DNA from: Nitratireductor luteus
Lineage (GTDB): Bacteria > Pseudomonadota > Alphaproteobacteria > Rhizobiales > Rhizobiaceae
Reading direction: 5' to 3'
NCBI RefSeq assembly: GCF_026162365.1
Contig: NZ_JAOANW010000009.1
Coordinates: 1 to 64,000 of the forward strand
DNA: 64,000 nucleotides
In this document: in pieces, positions 52,585 through 61,885 of the stretch
Layout of the letters: every line of letters starts with the position of its first letter
Position numbering within the stretch: position 1 is the stretch's first letter
Notes under the pieces: generated by a model
Seen by the model: only the letters and a program-made list of their open reading frames with translations
Told to the model about the DNA's origin: nothing
The model's database searches: none
Program-made: the position numbers and the translations under genes

Positions 52585-53562
52585 TCAGTCCCGAGCTTCG
52601 GTCCAGAGGTTGAGCAGCATCTCGCGGTCGGACGCCGCCTTGCCCTGATCGATATCGACGATGTTGATGTTGTTCATGAGCGGGAGACCGCTCGATTTGA
52701 GGGCATCGTCAAGGTCCGCGCGCGAGGGACGACGGAAGGTCAGGCCAACCAGGCCTGCCTGAATGTCATGCGACAAAAGCAGATCGTAGACGCGCTTGGC
52801 GTCTTCGGGATGCGGCGCATTCTCGATCAGAGCCAGCCCCTCAGGCGACAGGAAGGTGCCGTCGGAGGGATAAACGAGTTCGATCTCTTCCTGGCCACCG
52901 GCGACGTAGCGCTGCGCGGCGTATTCCATTGTCATTCCGACGGCATATTCACCTTGCGCCACCGAGCTGTATGCCCCGCTGGTCGAGCCTTGAAGCTCAA
53001 CGACACCGGCGAGCTTGCGGACGCCTTCCTCGCCATAGAGCGTGTAAATCCCATAGAGCTGAGCGTAGGCGGAGCTGGAATTGGCGGGGTCAGCCATCGT
53101 GACCTTGCCTTTCCAGCTTTCGTTGAGAATGTCCTCCCAGCTTTGCGGGACATCGCCCTCGATCACGTCCTCATTGATCATCAGGACCATGACGTGGGTG
53201 TTGGTTCCGGTCCACGGATCGTCCTCCGCCCTCAATGCGGGCAGTAGGTTGTCCACTTGCGGACTGTCATATTTTACGAAGAGATCGGCGAATTCGGCGA
53301 GGGTCGAAAAACCGCTGCTCCAGAACAGATCCGCAACATTGGCATTCTTTTCCGCTTCGATACGGCGCAACAGTGTGCCGGAACTGCCCGCAATCACGTT
53401 GATGGTAATGTCGGGAGCTTCCTCGCGCACCTTGTCGAGGACCATCGCCACCGAGTCCTCGCTGTTCGATGTATAGAGATTGACTTCGCCAGCTGTCGCG
53501 ATCGGGATGCCGACCAATGAGAGGGTCGCTGCCGTGGCAAGGTTCAAAAGTGCCTTTTTCAT
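52585..53562 (-). CDS. ABC transporter substrate-binding protein (FbpA/PhnS-like)
   Basis: The 325-residue periplasmic protein has a signal peptide (1-24, ending TATAG-E) and belongs to the family of iron, thiamine and 2-aminoethylphosphonate receptors (VNLYTSNSEDSVAMVLDKVRE start, later AEKNANVADLFWSSGF). The Tyr pair typical of ferric-binding proteins is not evident, so iron is not the obvious ligand. With the enzymes downstream, a phosphonate such as phosphonoalanine is a reasonable ligand. Confidence 0.83.
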   Translation of the reverse strand: MKKALLNLATAATLSLVGIPIATAGEVNLYTSNSEDSVAMVLDKVREEAPDITINVIAGSSGTLLRRIEAEKNANVADLFWSSGFSTLAEFADLFVKYDSPQVDNLLPALRAEDDPWTGTNTHVMVLMINEDVIEGDVPQSWEDILNESWKGKVTMADPANSSSAYAQLYGIYTLYGEEGVRKLAGVVELQGSTSGAYSSVAQGEYAVGMTMEYAAQRYVAGGQEEIELVYPSDGTFLSPEGLALIENAPHPEDAKRVYDLLLSHDIQAGLVGLTFRRPSRADLDDALKSSGLPLMNNINIVDIDQGKAASDREMLLNLWTEARD

Positions 53563-53578
53563 TTTGTGCTCCCTGGGG

Positions 53579-55219
53579 TTAGGACGAAAACAATTTCACC
53601 TTCATCACCCGGATCCCGAAGAAGACGGGTACTAGGATGATGATCATGTTGATGACGCCGAACGCGGAGGCCCGCGCCATCAGATCACTGCTGATGAGCC
53701 GGAAAATCTGGATGGGAAGCGTCTCTTGCCCGGCCTGATAGATGACGACGCTGGCGCTGAGTTCGGCCACGGTCGTCACCCATGTCAGAATGGCCGCGGC
53801 TGCAATTCCCGGCGCCATCAACGGCAATACCACGTTGAAAAAGGTGCGGCCGGGAGGGACGCCTAGGCTGACGGATGCTTCCTCTAGCGAGTTGGAAATA
53901 TTGTGCAGATTGGACGACGCATTGCGCACGCCGAAGGGCAGCCGCCGCAGCATCATGGCGAGCACCATGATCGCCGCCGTTCCGGTGAGGACGAGTGGTC
54001 CGGAATTGAACCCCTGGGCCAACGCGATACCAAGCACCGTTCCCGAGATGGTAAGCGGCAAAAGCAGCAGGTAATCCAGCGTCGAACTGAGCGCGTTCCG
54101 CTTCTTGACGAGGAGGTAGGACACCAGTGTCGCGAAGGTCACGCCGAAAAGCGTGGCGAGAGAGGCAAATCTCAGCGAGTTGCCGATGACACCGAGGTTG
54201 AAGTCCAGGATACGGGTGTAGTTGTCGAGGGTGAATTGCCCCCAATACATGACCGGGCCGCGTGCATAGGTGAAAGAGCCGGCGAGCACCACAAATGCGG
54301 GCAGCAGAGAAAGGACGATAATCAAGCCGGCCGAACCGCCGGCCAACAGGGACTTCCAGCCCTTGAGCTTTGCCCGTGGCGGCGTGCGGCCGGCCACCAT
54401 CTGGTAATCGCGCTTGCTGATATACCAGCGCTGGAGGAACAGGACCGACGCCACAAGAAGGATCGAGACCATCGCCAGCGTCGACTGCATGGTCGGGTTG
54501 CCCCCAAGCTCGCTGATGAAGCTGCGATAGGTCAGGACCGACAGGAGCGGTACGCGCTGACCGAGCGCGATGGAAATCGCGAAGTTCCCGACGACCAGCG
54601 TGAAGACGACCAGTCCCGACGACAAAACCGCCGGTAGGATGGTGGGGAAGACGACCCGGATGTATGTCGGCAGCGGTGCCGTGCCGAGGCTCTGGCCGGC
54701 TTCCTCAAGGCTGTGGTCAAACCCGCGCAGTGCGGCAAGCGCGGCCAGGAAGATGTGGACGTAGTAGGTGAGCGTCATCACATAGATGAGCCCGAACCAG
54801 CCGTAAAAGCGCGGAAACGGTATTCCCAGCGCATCGAACAGGTGCGTGATCAGTCCGTTGTTGCCGAAAACCATGATCCAGGACTGTGCCGAGATGAGCT
54901 CCGGAATGATCAGGACCGACAGCGGCAGGAGGAACACGATATTGGAGAAGGGAATTTCGAAGCGTGCCACGATGAAGGCGAGAAACACGCCGACCAGCGT
55001 ACAGATAAAGGTGACCGCGATCCCGAGGATGATCGAGTTCAACAGAGCTTCGAGATAGCGGCCTTGCGTGAGAAAGATGACAAAACCCTCTGTCGAGAAG
55101 GCGCCCTTCTCCCCGATGAAGCTGCGCAGCAGGACCCCTAGGATCGGATAGGCGATGAACAGAAGCAGAAAGCCGAGGGCGAACAGGCTCAGAAGCCCCC
55201 AGGGCAGGAAACGGTTCAT
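53579..55219 (-). CDS. ABC transporter permease with two fused MetI domains
   Basis: The 546-residue membrane protein has about 12 helices and two ATPase-contact loops: EEAGQSLGTAPLPTYIRVVFP near 172 and EEASVSLGVPPGRTFFNVVLP near 442. This duplicated form is typical of AfuB/FbpB and phosphonate-type importers. ATG 55219 overlaps the ATPase stop by four bases; the longer frame is antisense to the ATPase end. Confidence 0.88.
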   Translation of the reverse strand: MNRFLPWGLLSLFALGFLLLFIAYPILGVLLRSFIGEKGAFSTEGFVIFLTQGRYLEALLNSIILGIAVTFICTLVGVFLAFIVARFEIPFSNIVFLLPLSVLIIPELISAQSWIMVFGNNGLITHLFDALGIPFPRFYGWFGLIYVMTLTYYVHIFLAALAALRGFDHSLEEAGQSLGTAPLPTYIRVVFPTILPAVLSSGLVVFTLVVGNFAISIALGQRVPLLSVLTYRSFISELGGNPTMQSTLAMVSILLVASVLFLQRWYISKRDYQMVAGRTPPRAKLKGWKSLLAGGSAGLIIVLSLLPAFVVLAGSFTYARGPVMYWGQFTLDNYTRILDFNLGVIGNSLRFASLATLFGVTFATLVSYLLVKKRNALSSTLDYLLLLPLTISGTVLGIALAQGFNSGPLVLTGTAAIMVLAMMLRRLPFGVRNASSNLHNISNSLEEASVSLGVPPGRTFFNVVLPLMAPGIAAAAILTWVTTVAELSASVVIYQAGQETLPIQIFRLISSDLMARASAFGVINMIIILVPVFFGIRVMKVKLFSS

Positions 55220-56295
55220 GACGACGCCTCCGGCACAAAGAGGCATTTGTCATTGAACGAGATGATGACCTCGTCGCCCCGCCCCAAGGGGGTGGCGGCC
55301 AGTTCTCCAAATGTCTCGACATTGACTTCCTCGCCACCGCACAGAACGACCCGGTAGCTCGTTCGGTAACCCTGGAACTGTAGCGATCGCACGCGCCCGG
55401 CGACTTCTCCTTCACCGGGTGCGCCAGAGGCCTTGCGGATCCCGAGATTCTCCGGACGGGCAACGACAAGATATCTGCCATCGGCAGCTTCGGACATCGT
55501 CCGGCCCGTCACGATTGTCCCATTGACCTCAAACCGGCCCACCTCTTCGGTCTGGTTGCCCATCGGCCTGGCTTCGAGCAGGTTGGCCGAGCCGACAAAG
55601 CGTGAGACATAGGCCGTTCGCGGGTTGCGGTAGACCTCGTCCGGCGCCCCGCACTGGTCAATGCGGCCATCTTTCATCACCGCGATCTGATCTGACATGG
55701 CCAGGGCTTCTTCCTGGTCATGCGTCACGAAGATGGTGGTGGTCTTGGTTTCCAATTGCAGCGAACGGATCACGTCGCGCATCTGCACGCGTAGTGCGGC
55801 GTCGAGATTGGACAACGGCTCATCCATCAGAAGAACCCGCGGACCGATCACGAGCGCGCGGGCGAGCGCCACGCGCTGGCGTTGACCTCCGCTCATTTCC
55901 GTTGGCAGCCTGTTACTCAGGCCGCCAAGTCCGACCCGCTCCAGATATTCGCCAACCTTGCGCTTGATTTCGTCATTGGGCCTTCTGCGCGCGCGAAGGC
56001 CGTAGGCAACGTTCTCGAACACCGATTTGTCGGGGAAAAGCGCGTAATCTTGGAAGACCATGCCGATTTCGCGCCGGTGCGGCGCGACATGCGTCACATC
56101 CTCTGCACCGAAATGCACCCTGCCGGCTGTGGGCGCGACAAATCCCGCCACGACACGCAGCAGGGTTGTCTTTCCGCATCCGCTCGGCCCGAGCAGCGTG
56201 AAGAAAGTTCCGTCGGGAATCCGACGGCTTATGCCTTTAAGGACTTCGACGTGGTGATAGGATTTCCTGATGTCACCTAAAACGAGTTCCGTCAC
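55216..56295 (-). CDS. ABC transporter ATPase (PotA/FbpC type)
   Basis: This is a 359-residue ATPase with Walker [10 protein letters not shown] near 37, the signature [15 protein letters not shown] near 134, Walker B VLLMDEP near 158 and a C-terminal TOBE-type regulatory domain (about 280-359). It is the first gene of the importer unit. A GTTAGT...ACTAAC palindrome lies 100 bp upstream and the LysR gene precedes it on the same strand. Confidence 0.9.
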   Translation of the reverse strand: MTELVLGDIRKSYHHVEVLKGISRRIPDGTFFTLLGPSGCGKTTLLRVVAGFVAPTAGRVHFGAEDVTHVAPHRREIGMVFQDYALFPDKSVFENVAYGLRARRRPNDEIKRKVGEYLERVGLGGLSNRLPTEMSGGQRQRVALARALVIGPRVLLMDEPLSNLDAALRVQMRDVIRSLQLETKTTTIFVTHDQEEALAMSDQIAVMKDGRIDQCGAPDEVYRNPRTAYVSRFVGSANLLEARPMGNQTEEVGRFEVNGTIVTGRTMSEAADGRYLVVARPENLGIRKASGAPGEGEVAGRVRSLQFQGYRTSYRVVLCGGEEVNVETFGELAATPLGRGDEVIISFNDKCLFVPEASS

Positions 56296-56395
56296 GCCTA
56301 CACTCCCAGGTTCCCCAAGCCGGCTTTCGTCCGAGCCTGAGGACTCCCCTACGGAGAGGGCAGAGAGAATGAAAGCAACAGAAATTTACCCTTGT

Positions 56396-56410
56396 GTTAG
56401 TATAACTAAC
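56396..56410. promoter_or_regulatory. LysR-type box GTTAGTATAACTAAC upstream of the importer operon
   Basis: A near-perfect 15-bp palindrome contains the T-N11-A pattern of LysR sites. It lies 101 bp before the ATPase start and 127 bp after the LysR stop. A similar GTTAG-N5-CTCAC lies in the other GcvA-type LysR region at 60600. Confidence 0.6.
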
Positions 56411-56536
56411 GAAGGTGGGAAGATTTTTGCCGGAAATAGTGGAAAATATTCCAGAACATTAAGTTTTAATGACAGTTTGACGACCCAAAGATGACAGCGA
56501 TCTGAAGGCAGGACGTCAGCCTTATCCGATCCCGTG

Positions 56537-57463
56537 TTAGGAATAGAGTTCCCATTCGACGTCCATGCCATCGGGGGTACCGTTTGGAACGCGCCGCATC
56601 AGCCAGTCGAGAAGTCCTTCTATATTGCGGATGCTCCGGTTCTGCTTGTCGTAAAGGGCGAAGAAGCCCGACCCGATCACAACGACGTCCGGACAGAGGT
56701 TGACCAACCGCCCTTCTTCGAGCTCCTGCTCGACGAAGGCGCGCGGAGTCAGGCAGATGCCGGCTCCGTTCTTGGCCGCGGCAATGCTCAAAAAAATGTG
56801 GTCGAAGACCTGGCCCTTCAGGGTCTGGCTCGATTCGATGCCAGCCTTGCGAAACCAGGTCGGCCAGGCCGATATCCGGCTTCTGATATGGAGCAGGTCG
56901 TAGTTCAGCAATTCCGACGCTTCGGCAACATGCCGATCCTCCAAAATCCTCGGAGACACAACGGCTATCGTTTCGTCTTCCAGCAGGCGCGTGCACACCA
57001 TTCCCGACTGCTTCATCGGATATCGTCTGATGATCAGGTCGTTGTTTTCGGCCTCGTTGCGCAATTCATCGGTCGTCGATGTCTCTATCCGCACCTCGAT
57101 GGTGGGGTAAGCACGCTGAAAATCAGCGACCCTCGGTATGAGCCACTGGGTGGCGAGGGTCGGCGTCGCGTTCACGCGCACCCTTTTTAACGCGCCCGAG
57201 CTTGAAAGATTTTCTGACGCGACGGCGATTAGATCGAGACTTTGCTTGATGTCCTGCAGGTAGTTTCTCGCCTTGGGCATCAGCTCCAGCCCGTTGCCCT
57301 TTTTTCTGAAGAGCTTTTGATTGAAATATTGCTCGAGCGCCTTGATCTGCTGGCTGACGGCGCTGTGACTCACATTGAGTTCGTCGGCCGCCCTGGTGAC
57401 GCTCTCATGTCTGGCAGTGGCCTCGAAAGCCTGCAGCGCCTTCAGCGGGGGTAATCGTCGCAT
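56537..57463 (-). CDS. LysR-family regulator (GcvA-like) of the phosphonate-type operon
   Basis: The 308-residue protein starts with the GcvA-like helix-turn-helix (LKALQAFEATARHESVTRAADELNVSHSAVSQQIKALE, residues 7-45, given here as a range with the key SHSAVSQQIK recognition part) and has a co-inducer domain (about 95-300). It lies directly upstream of the importer, aminotransferase and hydrolase genes on the same strand. By analogy with PalR-type control of phosphonoalanine genes it probably activates them, which is an inference. Confidence 0.87.
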   Translation of the reverse strand: MRRLPPLKALQAFEATARHESVTRAADELNVSHSAVSQQIKALEQYFNQKLFRKKGNGLELMPKARNYLQDIKQSLDLIAVASENLSSSGALKRVRVNATPTLATQWLIPRVADFQRAYPTIEVRIETSTTDELRNEAENNDLIIRRYPMKQSGMVCTRLLEDETIAVVSPRILEDRHVAEASELLNYDLLHIRSRISAWPTWFRKAGIESSQTLKGQVFDHIFLSIAAAKNGAGICLTPRAFVEQELEEGRLVNLCPDVVVIGSGFFALYDKQNRSIRNIEGLLDWLMRRVPNGTPDGMDVEWELYS

Positions 57464-58401
57464 CGCGGGATCGTCTATATTTCTAACAAGCTCACCTTAT
57501 GCCGCCCGTGGGTCCCCGACAATCACAGACTTGCCAGTCCACTGGACACAGCAGCAGGCTGTCGCTCCAGCCGATCAGGTCCAAATCGGGGTAGCTGGCG
57601 TAATCAACGATCTCCCCGGGGCACGCGAAGATTGGCTCGATTTCGCTCACTTGCTGCACGGGAATTGCACGGACATCTCATTAATATATTGAAATTTCCG
57701 TGTTTTTCGTCCAATCCATCATCGGTGCGACGGCAAACCGTGGCCCAGAGTAATTCATATCCGCGCGCGCATTCGTCCTGACAATATTTCTTCTCCAATG
57801 CGCCGTTCAGATGCTCGTGCTAAATATAGCCGTCATCCCCCTCCCCCGCCAGTCTGTTGACACCAACATAGTCCAAGCGGAAGAGACACTTTCAAAATCG
57901 ATCAGCTATCGGTCCGAAGCGGTGAAGCGGTCATCGGGACACGTTGCTAGAAGCGACCGCTTTGCGCCTGATATCGGTCATTAAGGCTCGGAGATGAAGC
58001 CCGCGAAAGCAGACACTCGCTTTCGAATTGGTCGAAGTGCAGGAGGAAGGCAAGTCGCCGCAGAAACCTGCGGTATTCGCCGAAAAACGTCGCTCAGCCT
58101 CCGGTTCGAACCCCGGCGCGACTAAGTAGCGACCAGTTCGGCGATTTTGGCCGCGACTTCCGCCATCGACACTTCTGCAGTGCTCAGCCCGGCTCGGGAG
58201 GCTAGCAGGAGGCTGACCTGCTCAAGCTCTTCATAGGTCGTTCCGTGAACAACCGGGACGAGCCGCTCACGCCGGAGGAGCGGGGCTCGATCAATGCATC
58301 ATCGAACACGGGATCAACAGCCCCGCCCCCTTACAGAACCTTCAGCGCGGTGCCCGTCTCCCAATATCTGCGGCAGAACCGGCGCTGATCTCTGCTCTCC
58401 C
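57464..58401. other. 938-bp stretch without an intact gene; coding relic near 58122-58298
   Basis: The minus strand at 58298-58122 reads 58 codons of protein-like sequence (RLVPVVHGTTYEELEQVSLL then a helical segment, ending KIAELVAT) with a TGA just before it and further coding-like sequence in another frame. I do not recognise the family. The segment 58053-58124 resembles a tRNA 3' half (GGTTCGAACCCC loop and 6 of 7 acceptor pairs) but lacks a D arm and CCA. The remainder shows nothing. Confidence 0.4.
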
Positions 58402-59577
58402 TTACGCCAATGTAAATCCTTGCAGACGCTCGCGTAGCATAGAGACGGTGGCGACCGTCGCATTGGCGAAGGCGAAGCGGAGATACCGCTCTTGACCGGG
58501 ACCGAAAAACTCGCCTGGGATTGTGACGATGCCGGTACGCTTCGCCAACTCTTCGGCCACGCGGACAGAACTCACTCCCTCGAAGGGATGGCGAACGAAG
58601 GCGAAGTAGGCGCCAATCGCCTCAACCTGCCAGGCCATTTCTCCCAATGTTTCGACCAGGGCCTCAGCGCGAGCCGCGATCTCGGTCCGGTTTGCCCGTC
58701 TCCACTCGACTAAGGCCGAAAGACCTTTGGCGACGGCTGCTTGCGGCGCCCGCGATGCGCAGATCTGGAGGTTATCCATGATTTTACCGATCTGGACCAC
58801 GACAGGCTGGTCCGCCACCACGGCACCGAGGCGGTGGCCGGGAATGCAGAAGGATTTGGAGAAACTATAGAGCTGGATCAACGCCTCGTTCCAGGCGGGT
58901 GCCGAGAAGAGCCTATGCGGCCTTTCGGTGCCAAGTGCTAGGAAATCGCGATAGGTCTCGTCGAGAATGAGCCACACGCCGTTCCTGTGGCAGATTTCGA
59001 AAATCGCATTGAGAAGCGCCGGCGGATAGACCGCACCCGTCGGATTGTTGGGCGAGACAAGCGCGACTGCCCGCACCTTCGGCCCGAGCGCCTTCTCGAT
59101 CGTTTTAGGATCGGGAAGGAAACTCCGCTCCGGCAGGCAATCGACGGTCCGCGCCTCGATTCCCAGCATCCTGAGCGTCGTCTCATGGTTAAAATACCAG
59201 GGATTGGTCACCACGATCGCGTCGCCTGCCGCGGCGACGGCCATCACGGCGGCAACGAAGGCCTGATTGCAGCCGGAGGTAATGTGGACGTTTCGTGCAG
59301 CAATATCCGCGCCGTAGAGCGCCGAGACATTGAGCGCGTAGGCCGTGCGCAACGCCGGCTCCCCCTCGATATCGCCGTAACCCGCATAGGCCTTGGAAGC
59401 AGCCGCTTCGCCAAGCCAGCGCAGCAGATCCTTGTGCGGCGGATAGCCCGGAACGGCCTGTGAAAGGTCAATCAGCGGCCCATGCCTGCCCGAATAGGCG
59501 CGCGCCCAGCCCTGCACGGAGGGGATCGGCGGCGGCGAAAGCTCCGCAACGAGCGGATTGGGGACCGGCAGGGGCAT
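58402..59577 (-). CDS. Class I/II aminotransferase
   Basis: The 391-residue PLP enzyme has NNPTGAVYPP near 172, ILDETYRDFL near 203, the PLP-Lys motif SFSKSFCIPGHRLG near 232 and the substrate Arg in YLRFAFAN near 370. It lies 6 bp downstream of the LysR gene at 59584 and so is co-transcribed with it. It may remove the amino group from the product of the neighbouring ureohydrolase, for example an aminoalkanoate, but the exact substrate is unknown. Confidence 0.85.
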   Translation of the reverse strand: MPLPVPNPLVAELSPPPIPSVQGWARAYSGRHGPLIDLSQAVPGYPPHKDLLRWLGEAAASKAYAGYGDIEGEPALRTAYALNVSALYGADIAARNVHITSGCNQAFVAAVMAVAAAGDAIVVTNPWYFNHETTLRMLGIEARTVDCLPERSFLPDPKTIEKALGPKVRAVALVSPNNPTGAVYPPALLNAIFEICHRNGVWLILDETYRDFLALGTERPHRLFSAPAWNEALIQLYSFSKSFCIPGHRLGAVVADQPVVVQIGKIMDNLQICASRAPQAAVAKGLSALVEWRRANRTEIAARAEALVETLGEMAWQVEAIGAYFAFVRHPFEGVSSVRVAEELAKRTGIVTIPGEFFGPGQERYLRFAFANATVATVSMLRERLQGFTLA

Positions 59578-59583
59578 GATGAT

Positions 59584-60585
59584 CTATTTCCTTATGGATC
59601 TAAGCTTCGCGGCGCGTCGCGAAATTCGCCTGGTCTCGACGGGCTTCCCCGTCGCCCGGCGCAGTGCCCGTCGGGCTGAGCTTTGCGGCTCTGCCCGGGC
59701 ATCGTCTTCCTCGAGCGCGGCAAACAGCCAGTCGATGAACACGTTGACAATCGGTGCCGCCCTCAAATCCTTCCGGCAGGCGACATAGAAGGCGTCGACA
59801 GCCGGCACGGCGAGATTGAAGGGGGCGACGAGTTGTCCCTTGGCCAGAAGGCTCGCTGCCGTCAGGGTGTCGCCCAGCGCAATGCCAAGACCATGCACCG
59901 CCGCCTCGGTTGCAAGGCGCGCGTCGGACATATGCAACTGCGGTCCGCGCTTCAGGTCGAGCGCGTCGGCCGCTGCAAGCCAGGTATGCCACTCCCGTCC
60001 GTCGTCGGCATGGACCATCACATGGTCGCTCATGTCGCGAATGGTACGGATCGGGCGGTTGTTGATCAGCGTCGGACTGACGACGGGAAACAGGTCAAGT
60101 GATGTCCATAGCTTGACCCAGCTATCGGTCCAGTTCCCGTCCCCGTAAAGAATTGCCACGTCGACATCAGGCGAGTGGACGTTGCCGGGATCGTTGGATG
60201 CATCGAGCGTCAGCCGAATTTCCGGATATTGGGCGATAAAGCCGCCGATACGCGGGATGAGCCAGAGCGACAGAAGCGCGGGAACGCAGGTGACAGACAG
60301 GGAACCGGAAGTGGTCGGCCGCGTCATGCGCGCCGTCGCCGTCGCGATCTCCTCGAAAGCAGAGGCGACCGCCGGCAAGAGTTCGGCGCCATGCCCCGTC
60401 AACTTCAGACGCTGGCCTGCCCGCTCGAACAGCTTCACGTCGAGCGAAGCTTCGAGCGCGCGGATCTGATGGCTCACCGCGCCATGGGTCACGTTCAATT
60501 CCACCGCCGCCTTTGTCAGCGAACCATGCCGCGCCGCCGCCTCGAAGGCGCGCAGCGGATTGAGCGGAGGCAGGCGTGTGGCCAC
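59584..60585 (-). CDS. LysR-family regulator (GcvA-like) of the ureohydrolase operon
   Basis: The 333-residue regulator starts with GTG 60585. The helix-turn-helix is at residues 8-46, with recognition part THGAVSHQIRALE, and the co-inducer domain at about 95-300. The last 35 residues are an Arg-rich extension. It is divergent from the ureohydrolase gene across a 169-bp region with a GTTAG-N5-CTCAC box. Confidence 0.88.
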   Translation of the reverse strand: MATRLPPLNPLRAFEAAARHGSLTKAAVELNVTHGAVSHQIRALEASLDVKLFERAGQRLKLTGHGAELLPAVASAFEEIATATARMTRPTTSGSLSVTCVPALLSLWLIPRIGGFIAQYPEIRLTLDASNDPGNVHSPDVDVAILYGDGNWTDSWVKLWTSLDLFPVVSPTLINNRPIRTIRDMSDHVMVHADDGREWHTWLAAADALDLKRGPQLHMSDARLATEAAVHGLGIALGDTLTAASLLAKGQLVAPFNLAVPAVDAFYVACRKDLRAAPIVNVFIDWLFAALEEDDARAEPQSSARRALRRATGKPVETRRISRRAAKLRSIRK

Positions 60586-60599
60586 GGGGGGGGCCTTTT

Positions 60600-60614
60600 G
60601 TTAGTTTTTCTCAC
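60600..60614. promoter_or_regulatory. LysR-type box GTTAGTTTTTCTCAC
   Basis: Half-sites GTTAG and CTCAC have the same 5-base spacing as the palindrome at 56396. It sits 15 bp from the LysR start. A TATAAC hexamer at 60624-60629 may be the -10 of the plus-strand operon. Confidence 0.45.
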
Positions 60615-60754
60615 AGTGATCCCTATAACAATATCAATTGCATTTTCAACTGCTCTGCACCACCATTCAGCGATCTTGAACATTGTCGACTGGTCGGAAC
60701 CGCCCGCGAGGTAGCGTCCAATCCACCGGTCAAGGCAAGCGGGGAGGGAACTGA

Positions 60755-61816
60755 ATGGCCTGGGACCACGCGAAGCTCGAAGCACTCAGGAAGAAATATG
60801 GCGAGGGCCATGGCGGCGAGCTGTTCGACCCGCGCTTCCGCCGCGTCGCCGACAAGATTTTCTCCGAGTCCGGAACACGCTTGGCGCCCTATGCCGGCAT
60901 TCCAACTTTCCTTTCGGCACCCTATCGACAGGTCGATCCCGCCGCTCCCGATCTCACCAACCTCCACGTCGCCCTCCTGGGCGTGCCCATGGATCTCGGT
61001 GTGACCAACCGGCCGGGCTCACGCTTCGGCCCGCGCGCGGTTCGTGGGATCGAGCGCATCGGCCCCTACAACCACGTGCTCGACTGCGCCCCGGCTTTCG
61101 ACCTCAACGTGGCCGATATCGGCGACGTGCCCTTCGCCAGCCGTTACCGACTGGAGCAGTCACACGAGGATATCGAGCGTTATGTGCGCAAAATTATCGA
61201 CGCGGACGTCGTGCCACTCTCTGTGGGTGGCGATCATTCGATCACCCACCCGATCCTCAAGGCTGTGGGCAGTCAGCAGCCAGTCGGCATGATCCACATC
61301 GATGCCCATTGCGATACTGGCGGCGCCTTCGACCAGACCAAGTTCCATCATGGCGGGCCGTTCCGCAACGCGGTCCTTGACGGTGTTCTCGACCCGACCC
61401 GCACCATCCAGATCGGCATTCGCGGCGCGGCCGAATATCTTTGGGAGTTTTCCTACGAATCCGGCATGACGGTGATCCACGCCGAAGAAATGTCGGCTCT
61501 TGGCATTCCCGCGATCATCGAAAAGGCGCGAGAAGTAGTCGGCGACGGTCCGACTTATCTCTCCTTCGATATAGACAGCCTCGATCCGGCCTTCGCGCCT
61601 GGCACCGGCACACCGGAAATAGGCGGACTTACCACGCGCGAGGTGCTGGAGCTCCTGCGCGGGTTCAAGGGCGTGAACCTTGTCGGCGGCGACGTGGTCG
61701 AGGTCGCGCCCCAATATGATGCGACGGCCAACACCGCGCATGCCGGCGCGCAGGCGCTGTTCGAGATTCTGAGTCTCATGGTCTTCAGCCCTGCGGTGAA
61801 CACAAAACAGGATTGA
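60755..61816 (+). CDS. Agmatinase-family ureohydrolase
   Basis: This is a 353-residue Mn-dependent hydrolase of the arginase/agmatinase fold. Metal ligands are in SVGGDHS near 157, HIDAHCDTGG near 180 and SFDIDSLDPAFAPGTGTPEIGG near 270 (DxDxxDP). It splits urea from a guanidino compound. Agmatine, guanidinobutyrate and guanidinopropionate are all possible; sequence alone does not decide. It is first in an operon with a polyamine-type ABC importer, which favours an imported guanidino compound. Confidence 0.87.
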   Translation: MAWDHAKLEALRKKYGEGHGGELFDPRFRRVADKIFSESGTRLAPYAGIPTFLSAPYRQVDPAAPDLTNLHVALLGVPMDLGVTNRPGSRFGPRAVRGIERIGPYNHVLDCAPAFDLNVADIGDVPFASRYRLEQSHEDIERYVRKIIDADVVPLSVGGDHSITHPILKAVGSQQPVGMIHIDAHCDTGGAFDQTKFHHGGPFRNAVLDGVLDPTRTIQIGIRGAAEYLWEFSYESGMTVIHAEEMSALGIPAIIEKAREVVGDGPTYLSFDIDSLDPAFAPGTGTPEIGGLTTREVLELLRGFKGVNLVGGDVVEVAPQYDATANTAHAGAQALFEILSLMVFSPAVNTKQD

Positions 61817-61885
61817 AGCGGAAATATTATAAGAAACAAAAGGGAACCGGGCTGAAAAACGGCCCACCTAGAGGAGAACAAAAAA

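Noticed and set aside
58053-58124. tRNA-like structure with GGTTCGAACCCC loop and 6 of 7 acceptor pairs
   Set aside because: It has no acceptable D arm or anticodon stem and no CCA; the T stem has a mismatch. It may be chance or a relic.
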